From positions 1 to 44,366 of the forward strand of contig JBNGIO010005803.1 in assembly GCA_049999805.1 (NCBI GenBank): DNA of 44,366 nucleotides, in the 5' to 3' direction. Under the pieces are notes generated by a model. It ran no database searches. It was not told the origin of the DNA and saw nothing but the letters and a program-made list of their open reading frames with translations. Both the position numbers and the translations under genes were made by a program. This DNA is from Folioceros fuciformis. Taxonomy: Eukaryota; Anthocerotophyta; Anthocerotopsida; Anthocerotales. Positions 10,628 through 20,479 of the stretch are shown here, piece by piece; within the stretch, counting starts at the first letter, position 1; the number at the start of each line of letters is the position of its first letter.

Positions 10628-11830
10628 AAGTAGGATCCTGTGGAACAGATCAGTATCGTGACACCATTTCGGCCGGATACCTCATAGGTATGAACAAATT
10701 TTGAATGTGAGATTGTAGATTATGACAATACATCGATTTCGGATACGGATTGAGGTCTCCCCAATCAAACACAGCATGCGATCCTACCCCCACAGTCACA
10801 CCAGGGGAAATCGACTCAATCCAAGTGGCGCAGGTTTTGCAGCAGGCATGACGTACGGCAAGGACCATCAAACTGTGGAGCTGTCGCCTGGTCATTTGAG
10901 GGTAGTGACTGCCTGCTGGATTTCTTCAGCCTTTGTCAGGAGCCGGAATCAGTGGCCATCAACCAGATGGTACAGAGGAGCACAAGATGCTGTGTCTCAA
11001 TCCCCGAGGTGATTAATGCTCTGGCATGTACGGCTGTCTCACTGGCCTCTCACAATGTCCGTGACGGGGCCCCCTTACTTTCAGCACAAGGTGAAGCCCA
11101 TCCGAGGGCAGCACCAGGGCAAATCGCGCGGCGTAGCACCATCGCCGTCGTCGTGTAGCATGCTGGCGGCCACCGACTTCCAGGAGATGCGCAAGCCGGC
11201 TTGGGTGCTGAGACATCCACGAATAATGCACACTCTGGCTGCTGAATCCGCTCGGTCCTCGGTCCGACACACAGTGAGGATGATCACGTTCGGTTGGTCG
11301 GAAATGAAAAAAGAAATGGAGAACTGGGGCATCCGAAATGGCATGTCCAGACAAGAGCAGGATTGAACACCTGACTGTCGTGCTCGTACTGGACGCACCT
11401 TACATGGCCCATCCTTTGCAGACATGACGTCGGTAGCCCCTACCAACAGAAGTGCCGTGCGCAGCAGACTATGATATAAGCAGCTCCTGTGCCGAAGACA
11501 GCCTGGGCCAATATCTCACTCCGCCTCGTCTCTTGCTGTCCGTCATACGTGCATGCATCAAGCTCCTCGAGTGTTCACATCCGCTGATGCAGGTGGAGCC
11601 TGCTCGTGCCGCCTTGATAAAGGACCCTCACGTCTGCTGCAGTCGGTCTCAAAACCCTCTCCTCCTGCTTCCGGTAAGCAAGAGTGTCAAGGAAGTGCTA
11701 AGCTTCTTGGCCAACCCCATGGCCTCTGCTGCAGGCTGGTTCTTGAAATTGAGGATGAAAGGGTTTGTGAAGCAATCCTTGATGCTTGCTTGAAACAGTA
11801 AGCTTGCCAGCGCCAGCGAGTCAGCTCTGC
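10628..11830. other. Unassigned region downstream of enkurin
   Basis: About 1.2 kb with several overlapping open frames on both strands and no recognised family. On +, a frame without an early ATG stays open from about 10752 to 11158, and another frame covers 11452-11660 followed by a possible GT donor (CTTCCG/GTAAGC). A short frame ending CEAILDACLKQ stops just before 11801. These could be exons of an unrecognised gene or decayed sequence. I could not join them into a supported protein. Confidence 0.3.
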
Positions 11831-12202
11831 ATGTCCATGGCGGAGTACTACGCACCCGAGAGACCGCCTCCTCCTGCGCCATGGATGCCTCTCTTCTTCC
11901 TAGCCGTGCTGGCCTCCATTTGGGCTCTCCCACTGTGGCTCCACTTCCAACCGCTGCTCACGTTGGCTGTTAAACAGTTCGGCACGTTGGTGAGCCTGCT
12001 CGTGCCTGTCATGCTGGCGCTTCTTCTCTACTGGAACTATGCTCCACGCCATAACCAGCACTTGGAGTATCCCAACTCCACGCAGGGCAGTCGTGTCACC
12101 TACCATGGCTCCCACGCAGGCTTCATCGATATCTCTAGCTGGCTCATCGTCGTCATGCTCGTCCTCTTCTTTCTGCTCAACACCACAGCTCGTACCATCT
12201 AA
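11831..12202 (+). CDS. Small predicted membrane protein, 123 aa
   Basis: The ATG at 11831 starts MSMAEYYAPERPPPPAPW; an in-frame ATG also lies upstream at 11786, and the nearest downstream one is at 11837. After the proline-rich N terminus come three hydrophobic stretches: residues about 19-40 (PLFFLAVLASIWALPLWL), about 52-69 (TLVSLLVPVMLALLLYW) and about 103-119 (WLIVVMLVLFFLL), with a polar loop of about 35 residues before the last. The composition and layout resemble small uncharacterised plant transmembrane proteins, but I cannot name a family with certainty. The hydrophobic pattern argues for a real product. No splice sites are needed. Function unknown. Confidence 0.6.
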   Translation: MSMAEYYAPERPPPPAPWMPLFFLAVLASIWALPLWLHFQPLLTLAVKQFGTLVSLLVPVMLALLLYWNYAPRHNQHLEYPNSTQGSRVTYHGSHAGFIDISSWLIVVMLVLFFLLNTTARTI

Positions 12203-13097
12203 GCAGGGAACTTTGCGAGCTCGTCAGACTTTGCACCAGGTCTCCCGGTGGAAGAACCTTGGCAATGGTAGGCTGAGAGCCGGGACTTGGAAGCCCGACC
12301 TTCATGCGTCCCAATTCAAACAACCCGACTGGAAGTGTGTGACGACACTTCCTGCCTCGCATTTCACCTAACTCTCTTTTAGCTAGGAAAGTAGAGTCTA
12401 GACTGGGCTTTGCAACATACGTCTTGGTAGCTCACTTTACAATAAGTTATAGCTCCTCTTTCAGGGAAAGATTAGTCATGTAATCGTCATAAGTTAACGT
12501 GTACGTGTGTGTGGATAATGGTGTATGGCACGATTAATCAGGCTACATAATAAACACATGTCAGTATCTTAAAGAGGGTTAACAGACTAGCCTGAAAAGG
12601 CTTAAGATAATGACTTGTGCCACGCTCAAGAAACCATACAAGGAAGCGAAGATGAGCAAGCGATGAATTACAGGGGACAAAGACGGTGATAATCACCAGA
12701 AATCGGCCCGAGCACTCTGGACGAGTGTGACAAACAGGTGAGACGTAGGATGAAGCAAAAGGATTGCCATTGGTCAGAGTGGATCCATGTAGTACAGGAT
12801 ATGGTACACATGTCACCTTGCTAACTTGTCCTTCGTCAGGTTCTGTAGTGATGATGCACCAAGAACAGCGAAGCAAATACTATTGGCATTTTCTGTTCCA
12901 GAATGGACCTCGCCGGGAGATCGTGGACCTCAGTCTACAGTAAAGCACAGGAAAGGGAAGTGCCTTGGAGAACATCAACACTTGACTGATTCGTGGAGAC
13001 TGCGAGTATTCAAGGGGAAGTATGTCCAGACTGCGGACTTCTCCACAATGCCGGCAGGGTGAATGGAAGCACGTGCCAAGGTCACCATTCTTCGTTC
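12203..13097. other. Intergenic spacer 5' of the PPR-3 3' end
   Basis: About 0.9 kb. It holds the 3' sides of two convergent genes (the small membrane protein on + and PPR-3 on -). No repeat, RNA gene or convincing ORF was seen. Confidence 0.45.
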
Positions 13098-16000
13098 TCA
13101 GGGTCGGCCCTTACAACTGCAACAACCTGCTTCGAATCGATGCACACGGTACCCATCTCTTACAACGATGTCCCTCTGCTCAACCCTTGACATGATCTCG
13201 GTAGACCTGTGGCAGTCACTACACATGCGTAGATTCTTCGTCACCACTAAAGGTGTGCCACTCGGAGTGTTCAAGAGACCAAACGCCAGAGCTAGCTTCT
13301 CAGCATGCCCACAAAGCGCATCTTCCTTTTCCTTCTCAGACAGTGGCTTCAAAACCAACTTCGTGTGTGGAACGTGTCCTCCTTCCTGCTTCAGACGTGC
13401 ATTTGTGCTCTCTACTTGGAGAGCCAGATCATCTCTTCGTTCTCCCACCACAAATGTGTGTACCTGCTCCTTCACCTCAATGCCCGCCACGGCAGGTTTT
13501 TTGTTGGCTCCTGCTACTATTCTCTGTCTTTCGATCCTATCTACATCGGCCCACCTACCTGCATCCGCATACGCATTGGCCATGAGCACATATGGGGACG
13601 CACTCTGAGGCTCCAGCCTTACAAGACTTTCAAAACACTTTGTCGCCCTCTTTAAATCTCCGTGACTTTTGCAGGCATTCAGCAAAGACATAAACCCCAC
13701 AACATTGCTTTGGCTTTCACATGACAATAGCGTGCTCTCTGCCTCATCTAAATGGCCTGCACGCCCAAGAAGATCAATCATGCAATTGTAATGCTCGACA
13801 GTGGGTTTGATGCCATGCTGTTCAAACATGGAATCAAAGTACTTACGACCCTCGTTCACCAGTCCTGCATGACTGCATGCTACCAAAAGGCAAGTGAAAG
13901 TTGCATCATCAGGCTGGATGCCATCGACCAACATCTCCTCAAAGCAAGCTAGTGCGCTGTGCCCCTCATCACAAGTACCACACCCAGCTATCAGGACATT
14001 CCATGTCACCACATTTTTTGTCGCCAAGTTGTCAAAGACTCTGCGCGCGTCTTTAAGTTTGCCACATTTTGCATACATGTCCACCAGGCAAGTGCCCACA
14101 AGTGTGTTATCCAGCAGTCCTATTTCCACAATCTGAGAGTGCAGCTGCCTACCTTTCTCTAAGGCACCAGCAGTGGCACAGGCCTTGAGAACGCAGGCAA
14201 AAGTAACATGGTTACCAACAATAAGGCCTTCCTGCTCCATTTGGTCGTAGACAACAAGCGCCTCTTGCCCAAGCCCCTGATTTGCATACCCAGCTATAAG
14301 AGACGTCCATGTCACCACATCCTTTGTGGCCAAGCTGTCAAACACCCTGCGTGCGTCTTCCAGTTCGCCACATTTTGCGTACATGTCCACCAAACAGTTG
14401 GCCACCAGTCTGTTATCTAGCTGTCCTCTTTCCACGATCTGTGAGTGCAGCTCTCTGCCCTTCTGCAAGGCACCTGAGCTTGCGCAGGCCTTCAGAAGGC
14501 AAGCAAAGGTTACATGGTTACTGACGATAAGCCCTTCCTCCTCCATTTGTTCGTGTAGTTTGAGTGCGTCTTCTCCAAGTCCATGGTTCGCATACCCAGC
14601 TATCAGGGACGTCCATGTCACCACATCCTTTATAGCCAAGTTTTCAAATACCTTGCGTGAATCCCCCAGCTCGCCACATTTTGCGTACATGTCCACCAGG
14701 CAGTTGCCCACCAATAAGTTATCCAGCTGTCCTCTCTCCACAATCTGCGAATGGAGCTGCCTTCCCTTCTGCAAGGCACCAGCGCTTGCACAGGCCTTCA
14801 GAAGGCAAGCGAAAGTAACATGGTTACAAACCATCCAGCCCTCCTGCTCCATTTTCTCGTACAGAAAAAGTGCCTCCTGACCAAGACCTTGCTGTGCATA
14901 CCCAGCAATCAGAGCCGTCCATGTCACAACATCCTTTTTGGTGAGGCTGTCAAAAACGCGACGTGCATCTTCCAATTCGCCACACTTTACATACATGTCC
15001 ACCAGGCAAGTGCCCACAAGCACGCTATCTAGCTGTCCTCTATCTACAATCTGTGAATGCAGCTGCCTGCCCTTTCGTAAGTCAGCAGCACTTGCACACG
15101 CCTTCAGAAGGCAAGCAAAAGTTACGTGGTTTCCCACAATAAGGCCCTCCTCCTCCATTTGTCCATACAGAACAAGCGCCTCCTGGCCGAGGCCATGATC
15201 TGCATAGCCAGCAATCAGGGCCGTCCATGTCACCACATCCTTGGTAACCAAGCTTTCAAAAACCCTGCGTGCATCTTGCAGTTCACCGCACTTTGCATAC
15301 ATGTCCACGAGGCAGTTGCCGATGAACACGTTAGGAGGAATGCCACTGTGCACAACATCGCTGTGAACTCTTCTCCCAGATTTCAAGTCCACCGCAGCTG
15401 CACATGCTTGAAGGGCTGCTACAAAGACATGAGCATCCGCCTTCACACCCGAGCTTCGCATCGCATGGTACAGTTCGATGGCCTCGCGGGGTTTCCCATG
15501 TCTGGCATGAGCAGAGATTATGGAAAACAACATAAAGGCATCTGGTTTGCCATTCCTGATGAACACATCCATGGCCTCTTCTAGTCTACCTCCATACGCA
15601 TACATGCGCAAGATATGGTTCCCCAAAAATGTACTCGATTCGTAACCATGTTCAACAATGAGATCATGAACTCGTCGCCCCGCAACCAGATCCTTCCTAC
15701 CTGCGCACAGTTTTAGCACAGCATAGAACAGAGACTCAGATATAGGACGGTCGGTTTGGGCCAGACATTCCAGGGCCCCCACGGCCTCAGTGAGCTTCCC
15801 CTGCTCACATAACGAGCCCACGATTACAGGCGTGACGACGCCCGTTCTTGATCCTGCACACCTACCAGCCCCAGGCTTATCCGGAGGTCTCGACGTGGAA
15901 GGAGATGTGCCGTCATCCACCTGCATATCCAAGGAAACCAGCTGCTTATCCACCCAAGCTGGCTTGAACATGCTGTTTAACCAGAGGAGCTCACCAGACC

Positions 16001-16316
16001 CTTTACGTCGGAAGTCAGGCGAACCAGAGCTCTTCTTATCTCGCCTGTTATCCCACCACATTGCAGGGTCCAGAAAGAACTGTCGCCACAGCAGCTCCTG
16101 TTCCTGCTCATTGCGGCTACCGTGGCTGGAAAATCCGTCCGCGGCAGCCCAATCTGTCGCAAGTGTTGTGTCCCTTACACTGTTGCACCTGGAGGACTGG
16201 TAGCTTGCCAGAGCTTGACTACCATAAGTGAGATGGGTGGGAGCTCGTGGTAGAAGCCCAGTAGCTCCACCGATTTGCTGGGTCCGCAACGGATCCAATT
16301 GCGATACGTTGCCCAT
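13098..16316 (-). CDS. PPR protein with DYW:KP editing domain (PPR-3), 1072 aa
   Basis: Intronless. An ATG 36 bp further upstream (16352) would add 12 residues; I prefer 16316 because MGNVSQLDPL aligns with the family start MATVWQPDPL. Order: transit-peptide-like N terminus, acidic/Gln stretch (NEQEQELLW), the LLWRQFFLDPAMWWDN block, L-S-P motifs, four internal ~101-residue triplets, P2-L2-S2, E1/E2, KKPAVAGIEV, and a deaminase with HAEK and CSDCH, ending CSCKGRP. Code residues read as U??UA?GA?UA?UA?AU?C. Internal P motifs are 36 residues long, ending GLIVGN or similar, against 35 in P2. Inferred function: U-to-C RNA editing. With PPR-6 it is one of the two longest copies. Confidence 0.93.
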   Translation of the reverse strand: MGNVSQLDPLRTQQIGGATGLLPRAPTHLTYGSQALASYQSSRCNSVRDTTLATDWAAADGFSSHGSRNEQEQELLWRQFFLDPAMWWDNRRDKKSSGSPDFRRKGSGELLWLNSMFKPAWVDKQLVSLDMQVDDGTSPSTSRPPDKPGAGRCAGSRTGVVTPVIVGSLCEQGKLTEAVGALECLAQTDRPISESLFYAVLKLCAGRKDLVAGRRVHDLIVEHGYESSTFLGNHILRMYAYGGRLEEAMDVFIRNGKPDAFMLFSIISAHARHGKPREAIELYHAMRSSGVKADAHVFVAALQACAAAVDLKSGRRVHSDVVHSGIPPNVFIGNCLVDMYAKCGELQDARRVFESLVTKDVVTWTALIAGYADHGLGQEALVLYGQMEEEGLIVGNHVTFACLLKACASAADLRKGRQLHSQIVDRGQLDSVLVGTCLVDMYVKCGELEDARRVFDSLTKKDVVTWTALIAGYAQQGLGQEALFLYEKMEQEGWMVCNHVTFACLLKACASAGALQKGRQLHSQIVERGQLDNLLVGNCLVDMYAKCGELGDSRKVFENLAIKDVVTWTSLIAGYANHGLGEDALKLHEQMEEEGLIVSNHVTFACLLKACASSGALQKGRELHSQIVERGQLDNRLVANCLVDMYAKCGELEDARRVFDSLATKDVVTWTSLIAGYANQGLGQEALVVYDQMEQEGLIVGNHVTFACVLKACATAGALEKGRQLHSQIVEIGLLDNTLVGTCLVDMYAKCGKLKDARRVFDNLATKNVVTWNVLIAGCGTCDEGHSALACFEEMLVDGIQPDDATFTCLLVACSHAGLVNEGRKYFDSMFEQHGIKPTVEHYNCMIDLLGRAGHLDEAESTLLSCESQSNVVGFMSLLNACKSHGDLKRATKCFESLVRLEPQSASPYVLMANAYADAGRWADVDRIERQRIVAGANKKPAVAGIEVKEQVHTFVVGERRDDLALQVESTNARLKQEGGHVPHTKLVLKPLSEKEKEDALCGHAEKLALAFGLLNTPSGTPLVVTKNLRMCSDCHRSTEIMSRVEQRDIVVRDGYRVHRFEAGCCSCKGRP

Positions 16317-16627
16317 CGTCGGGGCACCACAGTCGATATCTGAGACGCACAAGAAACTGTGCCAACGTTAGCAGGATGCTTAGGTCCGATGCTTGAGCGC
16401 ACCATGCTTAGCAAGCGCAGTGCAGACGGCTTGCCTATAACCAGGAAACCACACCAGCAACGACACACTCACGACGGGCGACAACAGCATGACTAGGCGG
16501 AGGTTGTCAAGGTTCATCCGCAAGCAAGGATCGGGAGGGGATGGGATTGTGATGCTTTCTGTTCCTGGACAAACAAATGCCAAAAATGTACATCATGGTG
16601 TGCTGAGAGGGCAGACTTGGCCTTCAG

Positions 16628-16735
16628 TTTACGACGCGTAACGACCACGAGTTCATGTGCCCTCTGTGAGACCTGGGTACGAGTCAAAGAAAATGCATCA
16701 CTTGGGGAATCATATCTTGCTTTGTCCTCCTTGTC
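16628..16735 (+). pseudogene. Short relic of the PPR family (first L and S motifs)
   Basis: Nucleotides here follow the family segment that encodes RRVHDLTVKLGYESN and LGNHILRMYA: CACGAGTTCATG, then CTGGGTACGAGTCAAA, then CTTGGGGAATCATATCTTGC. Reading frames are broken by small insertions, giving GYESK followed by LGNHILL in one frame. Nothing recognisable continues beyond about 16735. It lies on + just upstream of the - strand gene PPR-3, so it is a separate relic and not part of that gene. Confidence 0.7.
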
Positions 16736-16972
16736 ACCCGCAATGGGACATACGAAGAGTGGAGGCTCGTGTCGAGGTACCCCAAGATGGTACGGCAGGA
16801 GAAGCTTGTGGGGAGAATTACAGCCCGCGTTTTCGAATGAAGTTTCAGGCTTGAAGTCATCTCCAATGTGAGAATGGTTCCAGTGCAAATCCTCCAGTAC
16901 GTGTTCTGACTTGGTTTCTAGAAAGCAAGATTCCTGAGCCGCTCCAGACATCGAGATGGACATTCTGCACCA

Positions 16973-16990
16973 CCCCCCCCCCCCCCCCCC
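16973..16990. repeat. Homopolymer run of 18 C
   Basis: An uninterrupted C run seen directly between CACCA and AGCTCG. It is prone to slippage and sequencing error, and its minus strand is an 18-G run able to form G-quadruplex structures. Confidence 0.95.
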
Positions 16991-17249
16991 AGCTCGATGT
17001 CCAGCTGCTTTTTCCTCTGCGTGTGCTTGCCTCCAACGGTGCCGTAAAGTCTCATGTGTAGTCTTGTAATTATACTCCAGTGCCGATGATGGTCCCAGGC
17101 TTCCAAGAGGCGGAAATGTAGCTTCGCTTGCCGGGAATGTCTACAGTCAACACTTCAACAATGCAAAGGTAGACTTTCTTCGGCAACTTCCATGCTTCTG
17201 TTTCAGCTTTGGGGAATATGCAGCACATTGCAACCACTCACGACTTCGG

Positions 17250-17575
17250 TGCTTTTGCGTCATCTGGGCATGTCCAACACGCTGCACTAGCATAGCCCTA
17301 TTCTCCGGCGCACCTTGCTGCTGCTACTGGTTTTCTTGCGGACTGAGCTGCCCTGTCAGGCTTGGCACCTCCACCCTACACAAAGATGGCTCAATATGTT
17401 GAACCAAAGAAAAAAGGCGGCATACTGTTCCTAGAAACGATACCATGAAAACCATTGCATTGGCACAGTCAAGACGCCCACCTTCGATTCCAACTGACAG
17501 CTGATTCTTCACCCTACTCCCGACTGCAACATTTCACAAGCTGGGCATTCGCTAGCTCTTCCTTCTTCTCAAGGC
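17250..17575. repeat. Duplicated 3' flank of PPR-4 (similar to 26720-27035)
   Basis: Shares long stretches with 26720-27035, for example CATGTCCAACACGCTGCACT, CCTTGCTGCTGCTACTGG and CATTGCATTGGCACAGTCAA, in the same order and orientation relative to the adjacent PPR stop codon. This shows that the unit duplicated between PPR-4 and PPR-5 included at least about 300 bp of downstream DNA. Confidence 0.85.
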
Positions 17576-20479
17576 TCAAGGTCGACCTTTGCAAGTGCAG
17601 CGACCCCCTGCAAATCGATGCACCCGGTACCCATCCCTCACAACAATGTCTCTCTTTTCAACCCTTGACATTATCTCAGTGGAACTGTGGCAGTCACTGC
17701 ACATGCGGAGATTCTTCGTTACCACCAGAGGTGTGCCACTAGGGGTGTTCAAGAGACCAAACGCCAGAGCTAGCTTCTCAGCATGCCCACAAAGCGCATC
17801 TTCCTTTTCCTTCTCAGACAGTGGCTTCAAAACCAACTTCGTGTGTGGTACGTGGCCCCCTTCCTGTTTCAGACGTGTACTTGTGCTCTCTGCTTGAAGA
17901 GCAAGATCGTCTCTGTTCTCTCCTACCACAAATGTATGTACCTGCTTGTTCACCTCAATGCCCGCCACGGCAGGTTTTTTGTTGGCTCCGGCTACTATTC
18001 TCTGTCTTTCAATCCTATCTACATCGGTCCACCTACCTGCATCTGCATATGCATTGGCCATGAGCACATATGGGGATGCACTCTGAGGCTCCAGTCTAAC
18101 GAGCCTTTCAAAACACCACCTCGCCCTCTCTAGATCTCCATGATTTTTGCAGGCAGTCAGCAAAGATGTAAACCCCACAACATTGCTTTGGCTCTCGCAT
18201 GATAATAGCATGTTCTCTGCCTCATCCAAATGGCCTGCACGCCCAAGGAGATCAACCATGCAATTGTAGTGCTCCACGGTAGGTTTGACTCCATGCTGTT
18301 CAACCATGGAATCGAAATACTGGCGACCCTCTTTCACCAGACCCTCGTGACTGCAAGCTAGTAAAAGGCAAGTAAAGGTAGCATCATCAGGCTGAACACC
18401 AGCAGATAACATATCTTCAAAACAAGATACTGCGTTGTGACCTTCATCACAAGTACCACACCCACCTATAAGGGCATTCCATGTGACCACGTTCTTTGTG
18501 ACCAAGCTGTCAAAAACCTGGCGAGCATCCTCTAATTCTCCACATTTTGCATACATGTCCACCAGACCAGTGCCCACAATGATGTTATTATCTAACTGTC
18601 CTCTTTCCACAATCTGTGAGTGCAGCTGCCTGCCCTTCTGTAAGGCACCAGCACTAGCACAGGCCTTCAGGAGGCAAGCAAAAGTGACATGGTTCGCTAC
18701 AACCAGGCCCTCCTCCTCCATTTGTCCGTACAGAGCAAGCGCCTCTTGGCCGAGCCCATGCTGTGCATATCCAGAAATCAGGGTATTCCATGTCACCACA
18801 TCTTTTGTGCCTAAGCTGGCGAAAACCTGGCGTGCATCAGCCAGTTCGCCAAATTTTGCATACATATCCACCAAGCAGTTACCCACAAGTATTTTACCAA
18901 GCTGTCCTCGTTCAACAATCTTTAAATGCAGCTGCCTGCCCTTATTCACAGCACCCGCGTTTGCACAGGCCTTCAGAAGACAAGCAAAAGTAACCTCGTC
19001 CGCCACAATCAGGCCCTCCTGCTCCATTTCTTCGTACAACACGAGCGCCTGTTGGCCGTAACCTTGCTGCGCAAACCCAGCAATCAAGGTCGTCCATGTC
19101 ACTACATCCTTCACGGGCATGTTGTCAAAAACCTGGCGTGCATCTTCCAGTTCACCACATTTTACATACATGTCCACGAGTGAGTTGCCTACAAGTACGT
19201 TATCTACCTGTCCACTGTCTACGACCTGTGAGTGCAGCTGCCTGCCCTTCTGTAAGGCACCAGCGCTCCCACAGGCCTTCAGAAGGCAAGCGAAAGTAAC
19301 ATGGTTGCCCACAATCAGGCCTTCCTCCTCCATTTGACCATACAGGACAAGTGCCACTTGGCCCAGACCATGATTAGCGTATCCACATATCAGGGCCGTC
19401 CATGTGACAACATCCTTAGTGACCAAGCTGTCAAAAACCCTGCGTGCATCTTCCAGTTCGCCGCATTTCGCATACATGTCCACCAGGCAGTTGCCGACAA
19501 ACAAGTTAGGGGGGATGCCACTAGCCAAGAGATCATGGTGCACCTTCCTGCCAGATTCCAAGTCCGTGGCAAATGCACAAGCTTGAAGGGCTGCCACAAA
19601 GACGTGAGCATCTGCCTTCAGACCTGACATACGCATCTCATGGTAGAGTTGTATGGCTCGAACAGGTTTCCCGTGCTTAGCATGAGCGGAGATGATGGAA
19701 AACCACATGAAGACATTTGGTCTGCCAACCCTGGTGAACACATCCATGGCCTCCTGTAGCCTACCTCCATACGCATACATCCGCAATAAGTGGTTCCCCA
19801 CATAGGCATTTGACTCGTACCCAAGTTTGACAGTGAGATCATGGACTCTCCGCCCCACAGCCACGTCCTTCTTAGCTGCACACAGTTTCAGCACAGTGTA
19901 TAAGAGAGTTTGGGGAACAGGACAGTTCGCCTGCGCCAGAGAGTCCAGGGCCCCTACGGCCTCAGCAAGCTTCCCCTGCCGACAGAAATTTCTCACGGTC
20001 ACTGCCGTCACGATGCCCGTTTCCAGTTCCGCACTCCTGCTAAGCTCACAAGCATCCAGAGAATGGAGCCCGGAAGGAGAGTCACCTTGACCCAGATGCA
20101 TATCCAAACTAACGAGATGCTCATCCACCCAAGGCGGCTTGAACACGCTGTTTAACCAGAGAACCTCGTCGGACCCCTTACGCCGGAAGTCAGGCGACCG
20201 AGCGCTCTTCTTACTTCGCCTGTTATCCCACCACATGCCAGGGTGCAGGAAAAGTTGCCGCCACAAGATCTCCTGCTCCTGCTCCTGCTCCTGCTCCAGC
20301 CCCTGGCGACCACCATCGCTAGAAAACCTTCCCCCGGCTACCCACTTGCTCGGAGGTCCTGAGTTTCCCAGACTGCTGCGACTGGAGGATTGCGTGTTTG
20401 CTAGAGTTCCTGCTACAGTCTCTGTGCATCCACCAATGTGTTGGGTCCACACCGGACTTGGTTGCCATAGTCTGGCCAT
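17576..20479 (-). CDS. PPR protein with DYW:KP editing domain (PPR-4), 967 aa
   Basis: A complete intronless gene starting MARLWQPSPVW. A (GAGCAG)n tract at 20271-20300 encodes EQEQEQEQE just before the conserved ILWRQLFLHPGMWW block. Then follow L-S-P motifs, three internal triplets, P2-L2-S2, E1/E2, KKPAVAGIEV and a deaminase domain with HAEK and CSDCH, ending CTCKGRP. Code residues read as Y??UA?UG?UY?AU?C. One extra Asn (QLDNN) sits at the end of the last internal L motif. C-terminal wording (AGGRCTCKGRP) and the 3' flank make PPR-5 its closest relative here. Inferred organelle U-to-C editing factor. Confidence 0.93.
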   Translation of the reverse strand: MARLWQPSPVWTQHIGGCTETVAGTLANTQSSSRSSLGNSGPPSKWVAGGRFSSDGGRQGLEQEQEQEQEILWRQLFLHPGMWWDNRRSKKSARSPDFRRKGSDEVLWLNSVFKPPWVDEHLVSLDMHLGQGDSPSGLHSLDACELSRSAELETGIVTAVTVRNFCRQGKLAEAVGALDSLAQANCPVPQTLLYTVLKLCAAKKDVAVGRRVHDLTVKLGYESNAYVGNHLLRMYAYGGRLQEAMDVFTRVGRPNVFMWFSIISAHAKHGKPVRAIQLYHEMRMSGLKADAHVFVAALQACAFATDLESGRKVHHDLLASGIPPNLFVGNCLVDMYAKCGELEDARRVFDSLVTKDVVTWTALICGYANHGLGQVALVLYGQMEEEGLIVGNHVTFACLLKACGSAGALQKGRQLHSQVVDSGQVDNVLVGNSLVDMYVKCGELEDARQVFDNMPVKDVVTWTTLIAGFAQQGYGQQALVLYEEMEQEGLIVADEVTFACLLKACANAGAVNKGRQLHLKIVERGQLGKILVGNCLVDMYAKFGELADARQVFASLGTKDVVTWNTLISGYAQHGLGQEALALYGQMEEEGLVVANHVTFACLLKACASAGALQKGRQLHSQIVERGQLDNNIIVGTGLVDMYAKCGELEDARQVFDSLVTKNVVTWNALIGGCGTCDEGHNAVSCFEDMLSAGVQPDDATFTCLLLACSHEGLVKEGRQYFDSMVEQHGVKPTVEHYNCMVDLLGRAGHLDEAENMLLSCESQSNVVGFTSLLTACKNHGDLERARWCFERLVRLEPQSASPYVLMANAYADAGRWTDVDRIERQRIVAGANKKPAVAGIEVNKQVHTFVVGENRDDLALQAESTSTRLKQEGGHVPHTKLVLKPLSEKEKEDALCGHAEKLALAFGLLNTPSGTPLVVTKNLRMCSDCHSSTEIMSRVEKRDIVVRDGYRVHRFAGGRCTCKGRP
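20271..20300 (-). repeat. In-frame hexanucleotide repeat coding Glu-Gln
   Basis: CTCCTG repeats on + encode alternating Gln and Glu between the transit-like N terminus and the conserved LWR block of PPR-4. The same spot holds five Gln in PPR-1 and shorter EQ tracts in PPR-3 and PPR-5. Confidence 0.85.

Larger units (their letters stand above)
16317..17575. other. Intergenic region with PPR relic, poly-C run and duplicated PPR 3' flank
   Basis: About 1.26 kb. It contains a decayed PPR fragment on + (about 16628-16735), a run of 18 C (16973-16990), and at 17250-17575 a 3' flank that is clearly similar to the 3' flank of PPR-5. The rest shows no gene. Confidence 0.6.

Noticed and set aside
11452-11660. 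A possible CNOT9-like exon (PPRLLLSVIRACIKLL)
   Set aside because: The likeness is limited to a few helix residues and nothing before or after fits the family.
16317-16352. The upstream ATG of PPR-3 as its start
   Set aside because: The 12 extra residues have no counterpart, while the second ATG aligns with the start of the other family members.
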